Positions 1 through 14,300 of a stretch of 64,000 bases of DNA are shown here, in pieces. The position numbers were made by a program, and so were the translations under genes. Origin of the DNA: Serinus canaria (taxonomy: Eukaryota > Chordata > Aves > Passeriformes > Fringillidae); assembly GCF_022539315.1 (NCBI RefSeq), contig NC_066316.1, positions 51,523,994 to 51,587,993 of the forward strand, written 5' to 3'. A model generated the notes under the pieces. That model saw nothing but the letters and a program-made list of their open reading frames with translations, made no database searches and was not told the DNA's origin. Position 1 is the stretch's first letter, and every line of letters begins with the position of its first letter.

Positions 1-1957
1 AATAGTTTTTAAACTGAGAGAAAGTTTATATTTGCTTGATTCAGCCTCCACCTTGTCTTCTGCATACATCTCCTGGAAAGCTAAGTAGTGTCAGTTTTCC
101 TTCTCTTTTTCTGCTGGTGTGATCTCTTAAGACGAGTCTTAGATAAGTGTCAAGATAGAGAGAGAGAGGTGTAAGCCTCCTACTAGAAAAATTTCATGAT
201 GGAAGATAAAACCTTTAATAAATGTTTACTTCCTTCAAAACAGGGAAACATTAGGTTTTACCCTAACTTTTAATTCCTTCAGGAAAGATACAAATGAAAA
301 GCAAATTAAAAATAAATAAAAGCAACACATACATAAAGGAAAAATAATTTATGAATGGCTTGCAGTGAGTTTTAAGGAAAGGAAAATACTATGTAATATC
401 ACAATACTCTGAAACTCAGCCTTGTAATGCAAATCATATTGGTTTTGATCTCCATGACACAGAAACAACTGTCAGACCCAGTCAGATTTACAGATAAAAG
501 CAAGAGCTACCTACTAGAGCAAAGAGCTGGGAAAATATCACACTTTTCCCTGAAAATATGAAAGATGCTACCTTGCCTTGCAAACAAAGTTTCTTTAATT
601 GAAATTAATAATTTATCATTGTCTTTCTATAATTCTTTATAACACTCTGTAGCAAGCTCCACTGCTTTGAACTTGAACTAATCTGATATAAAATTACACA
701 GGAGCAGGAATATAACTCTATAAATCAATGTCTGCAAAATTTGCCAGCTTCTCAGTTTCTTATTTTATGGAATAATATCTCAGAACATCTGATTTCTTAA
801 TAATTCTCCTTTCCCAAGAATATCAATTCATTTTACTTCCCTTAAAGGAATTAAACTCAAGTACAATATTGTAGATGGGTGTGTGATCCACAGCCTATAT
901 ATTTAAAAAAAAACTAGGAAGGAGGATGCAATTTTTCTGACTCATCTGTTTCCTATTAGGCATTTGCAAACATCAGCTTCAGTACACCTGCTCTTTTTGA
1001 GAGTGAAGTATGAAGTCAATGGGACTTCTTAGCTATATCAGAGTATTTTCTGAATAAAAGTGCTGTGAGGATCCATTTCTCTTTTGTCATTGCTATTAAA
1101 TTAATTAATTACTGTCATTCACAAATATAAATTTCAACAATCAGTCTTGCAACAGGAACAGATTAAATATCTTTAGATGGAAGTGAAACTAGTAAGTTAA
1201 TGAGTCATTTTAACATGAGCTCCCATTCACATTGATTTTGTGTCTCACTGCCATAGAAATAGGTTCTGCCAAGATGTGTCTGTTTGGACCAGCTGTCTCA
1301 TTGCTTATAAAACACATGTTCCATTAAAAGCAGATTTTTGCTGATCCCATTCAAATATGCATTTCAAAGTTGGTCCTAGAATTCTTGTATTCCCTGTTGA
1401 TGTAACGAAGGAGCAGATGAGGGACTGTGAGTTTATTTCTTCCCTCTTTTCTACTGAAGAGATTATTTTGGTCAAAGAGCAAGATTCTTTATAAATATCA
1501 GAGCAGGAACCAGCTCAGATATTAGTTCTTGACCTTGCACAAGGCCCCTGCAGAGACATAGAGCTGCATTGATGCTGTGGCTGCTTTCTTTTGTTCTGAG
1601 TGTCCCAAAAGGTCTCACACCAAGGAACAGATCCTTACAGAAAAAACCAAAAGAGTAAGGGGATGAAGTGCAGTGAAGGCCTGGAGACCACCTCCTTATC
1701 AGACTAGTGCTATAAGAACAGATTTCTGTTGGGATGAAAGTGGAAGTTGCTGATGATTCTGACCTATTGTATGCAAGTTAACATTTCAGGAGATGAAACA
1801 TTTAAATTCAAACAGAAACTCTCAGAGTTATCTGAATCTCTAGTTCTACAGTTCCAGATGCCTGTTGTTGAGACAAAGCATCCTGCTATCCACAGGCTTA
1901 AATTACATTTAGATGATATATATATATGAGTAAATTACATTTACTAATCATATTGTA
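1..1957. other. AT-rich unique sequence, no gene seen
   Basis: No coding frame longer than about 60 codons, no RNA gene and no family-level repeat was recognised here. The sequence is AT-rich with scattered A and T runs. A short TA run at about 1914-1926 lies just before the CR1 element. It could be intergenic or intronic; nothing in the sequence separates the two. Confidence 0.6.
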
Positions 1958-2427
1958 GTATCATATAATGGTTTGGGTTGGAAGGGACTTTAAATACCTA
2001 ATACCTTAAATACATCTAGTTCCACCCCCCTGCCACAGGGACAGTTCCCCCTATACCAGGCTCATCAGAGTCTCATCCAACCTGGCCTTCCCAACTTCCA
2101 GGGATGGGGCACCCACAGCTCCTCTAGGCAACCTGTTCCAGTGCCTCACCACCTCACAGTTAAGAATTTCTTCTAGATATCTAATTTAAGTCTACTAATT
2201 TTTAGTATAAAACCATTCCCTATTGTTCCATTATTAGATGCCTTTGCCTCTCTCCAGCGCTTTTGTAGCCCCGCTTTAAGGACTGGAAGGTTGCTCTAAG
2301 GTGTCCCCAGAGCCTTCTCTTCTCCAGGCTGAATAACCCAAATTCTCTCAACCTGTCTCCCTCCAGAGGAGAGGTGCTCCAGCCCTCTGAGTACCTTTGT
2401 GGCCCTTCTCTGGACTCAATCCAACAG
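1958..2427 (-). mobile_element. CR1 LINE 3' fragment, 5'-truncated, minus strand
   Basis: Read on the minus strand, this is the 3' end of a CR1 (chicken repeat 1) non-LTR retrotransposon. Its 3' terminus is at about 1958, where the plus strand reads ATAATGGTTTGGGTTGGAAG, the complement of the usual CR1 tail. The block then shows the familiar CR1 landmarks: a CCTGCCACAGGGACAG-like segment near 2030, CTGTTCCAGTGCCTCACCAC near 2132, TTCTCTTCTCCAGGCTGAA near 2314 and GGCCCTTCTCTGGACTC near 2401. Only about 470 bp remain of a full element of several kb, which is the normal outcome of incomplete reverse transcription. Small internal changes, such as repeated AATACCT-like words near 1993-2012, show it is not recent. 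No coding capacity survives. Confidence 0.93.
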
Positions 2428-5324
2428 TGAATGTCATGCAGATCTGAAGCAGAATTTCCAAGCTGGAATTATTGAATAATCACACTTACAAATCAGAGTG
2501 ATAAAAACACAGCTTTTTTAATTTGACACTCAAACTTCATCACCTAGAATGTTAAATTTGCTTTGTCTGAGTTCAGAGTAAGCTTTCTGCCCTGGAATAA
2601 ATTAGTGCAGCTATTTACTTTGGGTTTTTTCCATGTTGCACTACAGCTAAATATATATCATCATTGAGATACTCTATTCTGCCAAATGGAGCAGAGCAAA
2701 AAGAACTCGCTGCAGCTAGGATAATTGTGAGGCTTTTTATTATTTAGAATGTATCCAGAATAGTTTATAGCTGGCTACAAAAAATGTGTAGGGTAATAAA
2801 CCTGTTCTAAAAAGTCACTGCTTTTTAACTAATAATATTTATAATTGAGAACATTAATAGGACATTGTAGCAAGACTCTCAAGAGCCAGGAAGTCAAGGA
2901 AAATTATTCATTTAGTTTTTGCAGTAATTTAGTTAATTAGATTTTCTTTGCTCTACTTATTTTTTTTCTAAAAAAGATTTTCTTTCTCGTTAAATTAATT
3001 CTTTACATAAATATGAGATATTGAGAGCAGAAAAAATGTATTTTCCATTAGAAATTCATATTCAGTATTAATGAAAATGCTTTTTTATTTGAAGAATAAA
3101 ATATGTTACTTTACCATCATGATCTTACAAATAAGTGGGTTGTGAACAAATTATCTATTCAATAAAAATAAAATGAGCAGACTTTTTTTTTTCTGCTTTA
3201 TAGTGGTATGTGCTTAACCTAGTAATATATTGTGCTCATTTTTGTTATAGAAAAATTGAAAAAAAACCCAAATATTCATCAGTTCATGCTTGTGCTGAGC
3301 TTCTGAGAGTGTTGGTCTTGCTATGCCCTCTGTGAAGATGCCCACTTGGATAACTGAGCTTGGTTTATTTTTGTGATCTTACCAAGAAAGCCCTTGAAAA
3401 GCCAATCTTACCCAGAGATTTTCAATCACAGTTATATGCAGAGCAAATTACTCAGAAAACTGACCAAGTTTAATTTTCTGTAGCAACTTTTTGAAAGGTT
3501 TAAGAGAAGGAGGCAAGATTTGACATTGTGACCTATTATACTGCTGTTTATTACTTGCTGTTTATTTTTATGCATATTTCCATCTAGAAATTGTGGATTA
3601 ATTAGCAAAAACTTTTGGTTGGGAATATTACTGGGTGTTCAGATTGTGTGGGAAAGAATGCCTCACCCACATGTGCACATGTGCTCATAGAGAGGCTCTC
3701 CCTCCTGTCTGTGTTATCACAAGCCTTACAGAGCACAGCTTTTGTGTGAAGGAAAACTTTAGAAAAAAATGAAGTTCCACACCTTCATGTCTCTCAAAAA
3801 AATAAAGTTTAAGCATTTAACCTGGCAGAATCAACAAAGAAAAAAATTCTATTGCCATAATAGCAACACAATGGCCATCACTGTCTTTCAAAGCAAAAGT
3901 CCAAGGAGAAGGAATTTTGACATCTTACACCAGAGAGTGGGGTGGAAATGTAGGCTGCTGAAAGATGTGATCATCCTATCATCATCCTGAGGTAATTTTT
4001 CCAGGAACAAAAATTTTTCACATGTTTTGTTATTATATTTCAATTTAGATTCTTTTTAAAATATTCTTTTAAAGGAAGACTGATGGTTTAAAATTTTTCA
4101 TATTGCTGAATTAACAAGCGATAAATACTATTAAAGCTTGGTGGTTTTTTTACCAAATACAGTCATTGTTTAAAATCTCTTGCCTTGGTGCTCTTTTTTG
4201 AAAAAAATGAAGGAGAATAGAGGTTTGCTTTATGACTCCTGTCCCCTTTTCCTCTTAAGGGTCAAACCAACAGCTTTTTTGGGTTTCATATGCATTGTTA
4301 GTAGGAAGTAATTTAATGGGACATTTGAAGCTATAGCAATTGCTTTTAACACAAAGGGAAATTTTTATTGAAAAAGAAACACTAAAATCAATATAAAAGA
4401 AATAAGCAAGGTGAAAATAAATTAAAACTGATATTTGTAGGTTGGAGATAAATGAAGCAATTGGTTTCTAACACAATTTAACGTAGACAGAAAAAAAAGG
4501 TATATGAAGAAAATTTTTTCAAGTATATCAGAAGACAAAAACCAGTGACTTGAAAGACTTGATTCCTGGAAAAATAATATGAAATAATATAACTATCTAA
4601 AAATAGACAGAAAATCCTTTTCACCTGGACTCATGCTGACTATAAAAAGTACTCTGAACCCATTTCTACTGTGAGTCTGGAAAAAGCAGATAGTAACCAA
4701 GAACATAAAATCCAACATTAAGAAAGAAAGAAAAAAACCCACAACAATAGTCAAGCAGTGTGAGAACATATATCAAAAGTATGAAAACTTATATACTTCT
4801 GCACAAATCAGTAAAATCTTCACAATTTGCTTTTCCATGTTCTACTGTCCAAATATAGAAGAGAAATTGTGTCTGTACTGACAATACTATAAAGTGTATG
4901 AGCAAAATACACTGTCCTGTGAGAAATAAAAATAAGGATTTAAAGTGCATAGACTTTTACATTACAAAAAGCCTGAGACTCTTACACTCTCTGGAACAGA
5001 AAAACTGAAATTTTTAATGATCTATATCAAATATTGTATACAGAGCCAGACTTATCTAGTAATACCAGTGCTATGCAGTCATGTAAAATCTGTCACCTGG
5101 AATGTATGTCCAAGTGTGGAAACAATCAGATCAAATTTTTCAGGATTTAATCTTTACTTTTAGGTAAAACTTAAGAGTTAGAAATATAAAAGGGACAAAT
5201 ATGACCATCCAAGGAGGGTGTAAAATGGTGAAGACTGTATTTTCAGCCTTCTCTATAAACAGATACACAATACAGTGTCTTACAAATTGGTCCAGTTTAA
5301 AAAAATAAGTAAGTACAAATGTTT
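2428..5324. other. AT-rich unique sequence, no gene seen
   Basis: AT-rich sequence with many A/T homopolymer runs. Frames of 72-73 codons at 3769-3990 and 4945-5163 have no recognisable domain and look like chance. No transposon was recognised. Confidence 0.6.
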
Positions 5325-5372
5325 TGGTTGGTTGGTTGTTGGTTAGTCGGTCAGTTGGTTGGTTGGTTGGTT
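5325..5372. repeat. GGTT simple tandem repeat
   Basis: About 48 bp of imperfect GGTT/GTTG units, interrupted in the middle by GTTAGTCGGTCAG. It is a tetranucleotide microsatellite with no gene association visible. Confidence 0.9.
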
Positions 5373-8300
5373 CGAGCTTTTAAAAATACCATATAAATTT
5401 TGTCTTCTGTAGAGTCAAACAAAAACACTTCTCCAAGGATTTTCCAAAAGACATTAATCCCAAAAATTTATTCTATTCTATACTGATCTTCTCCAAGCAC
5501 TATCTGAATCTTTACATATTTCTAGCTCCTCTTGCGTCTCTCTGACAAATGTCATACTGACAAAACAAAAGGAAAAGAGGGTTGTCTGATTATGATACTT
5601 CATGTATATTCTTCTTTTTAATGTATAAGTAAAAGCTCATTTTTAGGAAGACAAGTCTCCCAAGACTCTTTTCAAATTTCTTTTAACACTGTAAATAAAA
5701 CTTTTGCTATTCCTATATTTGCAGACCTATGAGGTCTTGACAACTGTACCCAGTTAATTATAAGCTCAACAACATAAACTTTAAATGATCACTGTGTAGA
5801 ATCATATCAATCCTAAATAATAAACCTATCCTTATCTATATAAAAGATAAATATATCTCTTTCAAAAAGTCATTGATGAAGGCAGAAATACAATATTGCT
5901 CATATATTTGACATTTCATATGCAGCATATTATTTACAATATTATACTTTGTAGCCTATGACAAATTATGCCTTGTTACTTTTGAACAATGACATGCCTT
6001 TTAAGTCATCTTTCCAAGTAATAGGACAACCTACCAAAGCATTTCCAATTTTCCCAGATTTACAATGCCACAGAAAAATTTCTGAAGGTATTTTAAAAAT
6101 GAAGTATTTGTGTCTGTCAGATGAGTTTTAACTGGCATCATAAAGAGATTTGATGCTTAGGTACTTTTGCAACTATTTTTATACGTGCAGTAACTTTCAC
6201 AGTATTAATAAATTTTTATTACCATTTAAAAATTATATATATTCTCTGTCATGTTTTGATGTGTTATGTTTCTGCATTTGATTCCCATTACATCTCACTC
6301 TAGTTCTTTATTTAGCTGTTTTCTGGGTATTTTGATTTTTAATGGAAGCACATAAACTATTGCAAGTCTTTGATAAAAGGTTTTCTTGACACATTAAGAT
6401 GAGCTTCTCTTTCTAATAGTCAGGTGCTCATTTTTTCCCCCTTAAGGAAAAAACAACTCTGTCATTTCACACAAAGATGTTGAAAACAAAATTAGGTGGC
6501 ACAGATATTTTCGTAATAATGTGTTTTATTGTTGAGGTGCTTTTCCTGGTAAGGATGGCTGATATAAGGGTAATTATTTCATTCTAGACTGTAGAGTCCA
6601 ATCTGCTGGGATCTTTTACTCTCAAAATTAGGTATGAATCTCATAAGAATGTTATCTTTGCAATGAGCTTTGATTTGTTGGTGGTCTTTGCAAATGAAAT
6701 ACGAAAAAGTACAGTCTTCTCTTATATAGTTCACTTCTAAGCACCCATGATTTTGAAAAAAACACAAGGAATACATTAACACTTGATCCCTGGACTTGTG
6801 TTTGGAAGCTGGTACACCTTCTCATTCAGCTAAGACCTTGATAAAACTATATACCTGTGAACAAAGCCATGCCTTGAAAAGCCATTTCCTTTTGTGAATC
6901 CTGTCTCTGGCTTTCCATTGGTGCTCCCTGAGAGTAAAATTTTTTAAGCACCACTAGGGTACTATTTCACTGTCCTTTTGGGAAGTTTGAGTTCACCATG
7001 CATGGGAATTGCTGTCTCAGCACAATATCAAACTGGAATTCTCATGTGTGGCCAGAGATTCCATAGGAGAAAATGTTTCAAATCGGAGCACTGCCACACT
7101 TCAGAATCATGAAGTGTGTCCTTGGGAGTTTGCACACAGGTTCCCTGAAAAACATACATTGGTTTCCTTGGGTGTATAGGAGGCAGATGGTAAACGTTCA
7201 CTTCCAAGCCTAAGAGGGTTTAGCAAACACACAAAATGAGTTATCAGCAAAAGCTTTTCTTTTTTTCCAAATCACTTGTCTGAATAAGGCAAAATATTTT
7301 CTTACAGGTCTCCATCACTCTTCTTTTTCCATTCTTCTACAATCAAGGGAGTGTCAAGGAAAACTGTTCTGAGATCAGAAATTCTCTTTCTGCTCATCCA
7401 CTCATGCGCACACAGAAGATCAAATCCCAAGAATGAGCACAGTGAAAAGGACTGATTTGATGGGCGTCTGACTCAGTTGTTTAAGATTTATTGTGCTTGG
7501 AATATATTTTATTTTTAAAATCATTAGGAATGTTCACAGTTTGAAATTTAGTCATTTATATGGCTCGGAAGCAGCTGACCAGTAACTTTAAATTTACTAG
7601 TGCCCAAATATTAGAAGCAGAGAGATAGAAGCAGACAATTGCCATTTAATGGTCAATTCCTGAAATATTAAGGTGCTGCATCTTTACACCACGAAATGCT
7701 GTTAATTCTCTTTTAACCATCAATGGATTATCCACATTATGGATTTACTTGGCCCTGATTTCTCTATCTGGAGCCCAGTATTGCCAATAATGTAACATAA
7801 AGTATGTATTGCTGTAACAAGACCCTACTTTGCAATTTGTGATTAGCATCTATTACACTTAATAGTTCATGTGACAAACATATCTATAGTTAAGTGATTC
7901 ATTTTGACAATAAATATGTGTAGCTTTTAGCATTACACATAATTAGGGCCACCATTAATACTAGTTCTTCTGGTTTATTTCCACCTCTTATTTCAGAGCA
8001 GCTGGGTAAGTAGATCTCATCCCTTCAGACTAAGGTTAGAGGTTTATGTTATTAAACAGCCAGTTCAGAATCAGCTCCTCTCCTGTACACCCAGGGATTT
8101 CAAAAGATTTTCCATATAAGAGATGAACTAGGAAAATAAAAATGACCACACACTCCAAAGACTATAGAGATTTTCTCAAAACAGACCAGAAAAGGTGAGA
8201 TGTAATAAACTGAGTTAAATGCCACATCCTAATGTTTTTGACCATCATTAGTCTTACATTACACCTGTTATTTTCTCCAATGAAGTGGCACATTGAGTTT

Positions 8301-11300
8301 AATTCCAGTGAAAAGGTTACATGCTTTCTAATGAGAAAAGGTAGAATTGGTAAGTCATCAGCTTTGTTTTGAGAAGGTACAAGTACACACCACATTTTTT
8401 AGACTGAAACACAACTTTTCTATTTTTATGCATAATTTAGCACATATATTCACCAACATCTGGCTTGACTTTGTTTTAAATGGGTTAGGACATTTTAAGA
8501 CTAGCTATATTCTCTTCTTCTTCCTTGTATTCACCAGAAGTTTCCCTGGGACATCTTTATTTATTTAGTGAAATTATTGCTTGCTAGATCTGACATAATT
8601 CATCACCCACAGCCACATCCTGCAGACAATTTAACAAAATCTCTTTTTAAAATTCAGTAATAGGCTCTGCATTCATTATTAGTATGTATTTAAACATACT
8701 CCTAAGCTCACAAAGAAATGCAGAGAAAGCACTGAAAATTTGGATAAATATTAATGTTTATATAAATTCCTTCAGCTTTTGTCCATTGCCTCATTGCAGA
8801 ATGCCAAATTTTTATGTCATCAAAATTTCAAGCCAGTTTGAATTAATCAAAAAAATTCCTGTGGTCTCAGTCAAGCAAAACCATAGTAGAGCAGCCCTTG
8901 TGGGGCAACTCTTAAGGTGAAAGGGGGAACACATTTATCATACAACCGTCCTCCCACCTGTGCTCTGAAACACAGAATGTGTCAGGCAATCAGTGCAACA
9001 GTGACCTGCTCTTTTGTTCCTTTCTAAAAGCTGTCATTTCCTCTGTAGTGGCAGACCAAATGCATGCACAGCCCTGGGAAATTATGTACTGATACTTCCT
9101 TGTTCTGCATGGATGGAGCTGCTTTTACCCTTACTGTTTTTCTGGCGGGTCCAATAAGTGCAGTTGTGTTATGGAATGAGCGCTATCCATGGGAACAACT
9201 GTCCCTGTGCTCTCTGTCAGACCCAACAGCATCATGCTTTTGCACATAGTGATCCCCACAGGCTTTTAGCAACTGGCAATACAGGATTTCATGTAATGGA
9301 AGATACAACAGTCCCATGCATTTGTTCAGTGCCACATTCTTTCACTTACAATAAAAATGGAAATAAATGTAATGATGACAAGAGAGCTAAATCTGTATTA
9401 AATACCATCTATTTTTAATGTTCCTCTCCATGGTAAACTGAAAAATAAGCAACATAAAAGTACTAAAAATATTCCTATGCCAGACTATAATGAGTCATCA
9501 TATACTACACATAGGTATAGCTTATATAAATTTGTGATGTTGTATTTAGATAAAAGTGAATTTCCTAACCAGTAAGCACAACAACCAGCAAGATGCTATG
9601 AAAAAGAAGGGAACTAGAAAGCAGCCTAATTACTAGCCAGTTGTTTCTTTCAAAATCACATTTTGTGTTCATATTCAATTTGCAAAATATATTTTTGAAT
9701 GGTGAGGAATTTGAGAAATATCTTTTGCTACCTGTCTCTGTTGAGTCAAAACCAATACTGAATAGCACTTTTCCAGTGCCTCTAATGTTGTACTCATTTT
9801 CTTTAAAAGCTTCTGTGAAATACAGGGAGCCATTTCAATTCCAAACCAAATTCTAATCTGTAGGCCAGTCAATTTTAATATATCTTTTTTCCAATAACTC
9901 TCTCACACCAAGCATCCAATATATATCATTTGTTGTGCTAAAAAACAACAGATGTTTTAAAACCCTGCAGCAAATGTTTAAACTTCCAAATGAGAACTAA
10001 AAATAAAGGCAATCAAAACACTTTGGAGGATTTAAATTATACATAAAATATAAATCCAAGGCTCATGGTCGTGCAAACTAAACAGTCCCTTTATATTCTG
10101 TTGTCTGTAGATGCAGACAGGTTACAGAGCTTTTTCCAAGCAGGACAGATTTCAGAAACAAAATCACAATGTGAATGTAAATTGAACATCCTTATTTGAT
10201 ACTACTGTGCTGAAGGCAAGTTATCTGGAATGTCAAAATACCTCAATGCATAAAAAGTGCTTGTCTGTATCTTCTAATGATAAATATACTGTTTGTTAAT
10301 CCCTGAATTTACATCCCTCTTCATAGCTGCAAAAAGCTGCAGCTTAGCCCTCATGAGAGAAGGTGGCAAAACCCCCATCTCTTACTAAATTTACACTCAT
10401 GCTCCACTTATGTACATCTCAGTCTGTCTTGGGGCTGCATTTGGGTAACCAAGTTAAAAAGGACAGCATTTGTAGAAAATGCCCAGATGAAGGACTTTTA
10501 TTTGCCAGAAATTTCTCTTTGGATCTGTAGCTACAATACAGCAACAGAGAGAACTACCTGTTCTTGAAATGGCAGCAGATGAGGGTCCTTCCTACAGGTA
10601 TATGTAGCTTCTGTGGTAAAGTAATATATGTGTATCATAAACACTAATTTTTAAGGAAGACATTTGTACAGTTTCCAGAACTCCTACATTTTCTCATCCT
10701 ACATGTCCCTCAGCTATGTGTGGAGGTTTTTTTCCCCTGTTATTTGGAAACAGATGTAAGAAACAATAAAAATTCTCTCTACTGAAGATTTAGAGGGTGA
10801 AATGCATAAATTGATTTTTAGGATCCTAAAAGTGATTTTTAGGCCTATCAGTTCCATATTTACTTGTAAAGACTATCTCAATAGTGCTACTTGAGAGACT
10901 AATTTTGACACAAACAGTCCATTTCCAGAAATCAAGGTAATTATATCATGAAAGGACATAATGCATGAGTCTGATGAATAGTACTTAAATAGCATGAAGG
11001 AAATTTGGTGAGATAAAATAAAAAATGGTTGCCACATTAGCATAAATGTAAGGATGATTGATGTACCTGCCATGGACAGAAACAGAAATTTTTTGTACTT
11101 TACAAGGAAATATGTATTTCTGGGTATAGAAGATCAATAGATTAAGGTTTTTTTCAGAGTGGTATCTCCTGCCTACCCAAACAAGGAAGGGAGATGCTTA
11201 AGTCTAGGGTATTTCTTTATAGCTGGTAGAATAAGTCAGAGCACTGTGCACAGTGTGTTATATATTTCTAGTGAAGGAGGAATACAGGGAAAATATCCAA

Positions 11301-14039
11301 CAAGTCCTTGGATTGTGTTAGGGACAACGTTGTGACTGACACATTTCACAAATACATTGTGAAACTGAGTTTAATAGGTCCAGACTGTCAGAGAGCACTC
11401 TAAAGCAGTGACTTGAGAAAAGTGCACAGACCAGGAGGATGCATGCACTATGAACAGCACATCTCAAAGGTCCTGCAGTAAGAAATCAGTTTGTTCCTTA
11501 TGCTTACAGTCTTAGAGCAAGTTAGAAGAGCCATGTTACCATTCACAGACATACTGCTACTTTACTGATTTCATTCCCCTACGGACAGAGGTATCCTACA
11601 GAGAAACCTTGGCTCACAGAATATGTTCTTCCATTCTGACATCTGAAGCCCATACTAGATGCCACATACTTGGGACTGGGACCTTTCTTTTTGTATTTCT
11701 TTTCTTTTCCTAGTGTTTTTCCAAAGAGTAGTGCTTCTACTAATACAAAGTACTAGATGGCAGCAAAATGCTTTTAAATACCTATTGACTACCATCATAG
11801 ACCGTATCCTTTTAGCACATCCTATCTGTGCTTCCACTCTCAAAAAAGCATATTACTCTTACTGTTGTGTTCTTGGCTCCCTGTTTGGTGACCTCTCTCT
11901 CCTCCTGCATCATTCTTATAGCTGTCAGAGCATCACAGACAGAGTTTGAATCATAAGGATCACAGTGCTGAAAAAGTGATGCATTGTATGAGACACCTTT
12001 AAAGTGACCTTTCTGTGCCACCACATCAGGCCAGCTTCAGCTGCCACTTTCAGATCCTGCACTTCAAGACAAAGTGTGAGACAGCAGGAAATATAAATCT
12101 AGAAATCAGTGCATTGGGTCAAAATACATGAACTTAGGGGAAGCAATGAAGGCTTTAAGTGGGCCAGCATGACCTGCAAAGGACAAGTACATAAAAAGTA
12201 ACTAGAAAAAGGCAAGGAAAACACTTTCTTTCTTATCTGCTCTGGATAAAACAGGAACCCATGGGATTACAGTGCAGCAGAGCTGAAAACAGGGAAAGCT
12301 TTTTGAGTGTAGAGATACCTTAGCACTGAAAAACTGGAACATGCAATCATAAAATTTATGCAATTCAAGTGTAAACAAATTCCCACTGTCATGCTCCAGA
12401 AGTACAGACTTTGTATGTAAAAAACCAAAAAAAGTTCTGTGCATCTCTCAGTCCTGGCACAGCACTGTTAGAAGAGGTTTTCCCCATCAGGGGAGCTTTG
12501 GGGCCCAACGTAGCCACCCACAGGGTCCCACTCAGAGGAATGTGTTATCTACAGAATGCCTTGAATCCTATACCCATTGGATGAGGCCAATCCAATTGTG
12601 GGTGAAGACAGTTTAACTCTTCAGAGCTGTCTGCCTCTGACAAAGGAGGAGAGTTAAGGCAATGTAAATAATCTGTGTTAAACTGTCAGCATGCTAAAAT
12701 CACCACAGAGATCAAGCCATCAGTACTGAATCACCTGGCTGCAGATTTCACAACCAATTAATGAACAAAAAGAGGCAGGGCATCACCTGTTTGTGGCTCA
12801 TGCCCATCTGTTACTTCTGTGTAAACAAATGCCTACAGACAATTTTTTTCCTCTAAATTTGTGGTTTTAGAGGCTGTAGAAACTGAGGACCATATTTTTG
12901 TCACTTTATTTTTCATGGGGTCTTTCTATCTGACAATAACGAGAGAAAAAATGGCAACCCCTTCAGGTAACTGAGATCAAGTGCAAAGTCTTTGAAAGAT
13001 GAAAAAATCTAACCCCACGAAGGCTGCCAGTACAGCTTAGGAACAGCACTCCTACTCTTCAGTCTTATTTCAGATCCTGATATCTGCATCATGGAAGTTG
13101 GTCCAGAGACTGGGAAAGAGCATGGCAAGTGCTGGAACACCTAGACTCCCTTTCTGGTTTATTGCTGATTTGCTTTCAAAAAAACAAAGTATCTGTAAAT
13201 CCAAGAAGCTATGAGAATTCCCATGTAAAGGTGTTTGAAAGCATGAAAGGAGCTGCAGAAATAATAGCAGAGTGAGCTTGTTGATATATATTGCTGTTCC
13301 CCGTGGAAAGGAATCAGGAGCTGCTTCTCTGTGCTGTGTGAGGCACTTCACCATTAGGAAGGTCATTCTTTAGGGCAAGTGGCCAAGGATCCTGGTGTGG
13401 AAATATTATTGTATCCCTGCACAGCTGTGAAGCTTCAAATAATACTGCTGTCCAAGCTAGGCTGAAAGCAAAGGCCTTGAAAGTGCAGCAGGTTTAACAC
13501 ATGGAGCACTTGCTATCGGTGCAGTCAGTCAAATCTTTTTTTTCATCTTTCCTGCCCTCATTTTTCATACAGGAAAAATAGTGGTCCTTCATGGCTGTCA
13601 AAATTAAGGTGGTTCAAGGTCGGTTCAAACCTGCCTGGGATTAGGCAGACATGCCTTGTCATTTCCAAGGCACTTTGATCAGAAAAACATTCCTGGCCTA
13701 TAAAAATACAATTCAGGTCTCAAATTCTTTCCTACTAATTCATTCAGACTGTGCCTGTTCTTTAACTAAACTCATATGTCAGAAGTAGGGGAATGCAATT
13801 ATACCTTCATTTCTTTTCTCTTCTCTTCTTTCCCATCCATATCTTACCAGTTTTACAAGACATTTTAGTGTTAAGAGCAGAAAACAAAATTTTGAGGAAG
13901 ATGTGCAGAGGAACTTTCCTTCCTTTCTCACAGACAAGATTTCCTTACCAGCTCAACCCCAAGTTTCCCAAAGGAGTCTCAGATGTCCAAATCCTTAAAA
14001 CTGTTTAATCTTGTAATAATTCAATATCTAAACAACAGC
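5373..14039. other. Unique sequence, no gene seen
   Basis: AT-rich, with modestly GC-richer pockets near 9060-9340 and 12430-13700. The open frames here reach at most 98 codons (13070-13366, minus), overlap on both strands and show no domain. The part around 7500-7960 has several homeodomain-type TAAT cores and is raised under findings as a possible conserved non-coding block. Confidence 0.6.
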
Positions 14040-14300
14040 TTAAGGTAGTCCCTCCGTGAAGGGACCCTGAACAAAGGAAGCCTTGGGCATTCCCTCTCAG
14101 TCCAAGTTTGGGAATTTCTGGGGGTCCTGCTGAGTCTCTCACTGTCCCACTCACCTGGCTGGGCCACAGGTCCCTGTGCCCTTTGTTCTGGAAGGGGTCA
14201 GCACTTCATGGCCTCTTGCCTGGGGCTTCCATCACCCAGACCTCAACCTGCAAGATACTCACCAAGATACCTGCACTGAAAGAATTCCTCAACAAACAGG
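14040..14300. other. GC-richer patch of unknown origin
   Basis: About 260 bp visibly richer in G and C than both flanks, followed at about 14320-14390 by T- and GTT-rich low-complexity sequence. It could be the relic of an old LTR or another repeat, but I match it to no family. Overlapping short frames on both strands (66-72 codons) follow from the base composition and are not credible genes. Confidence 0.35.
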
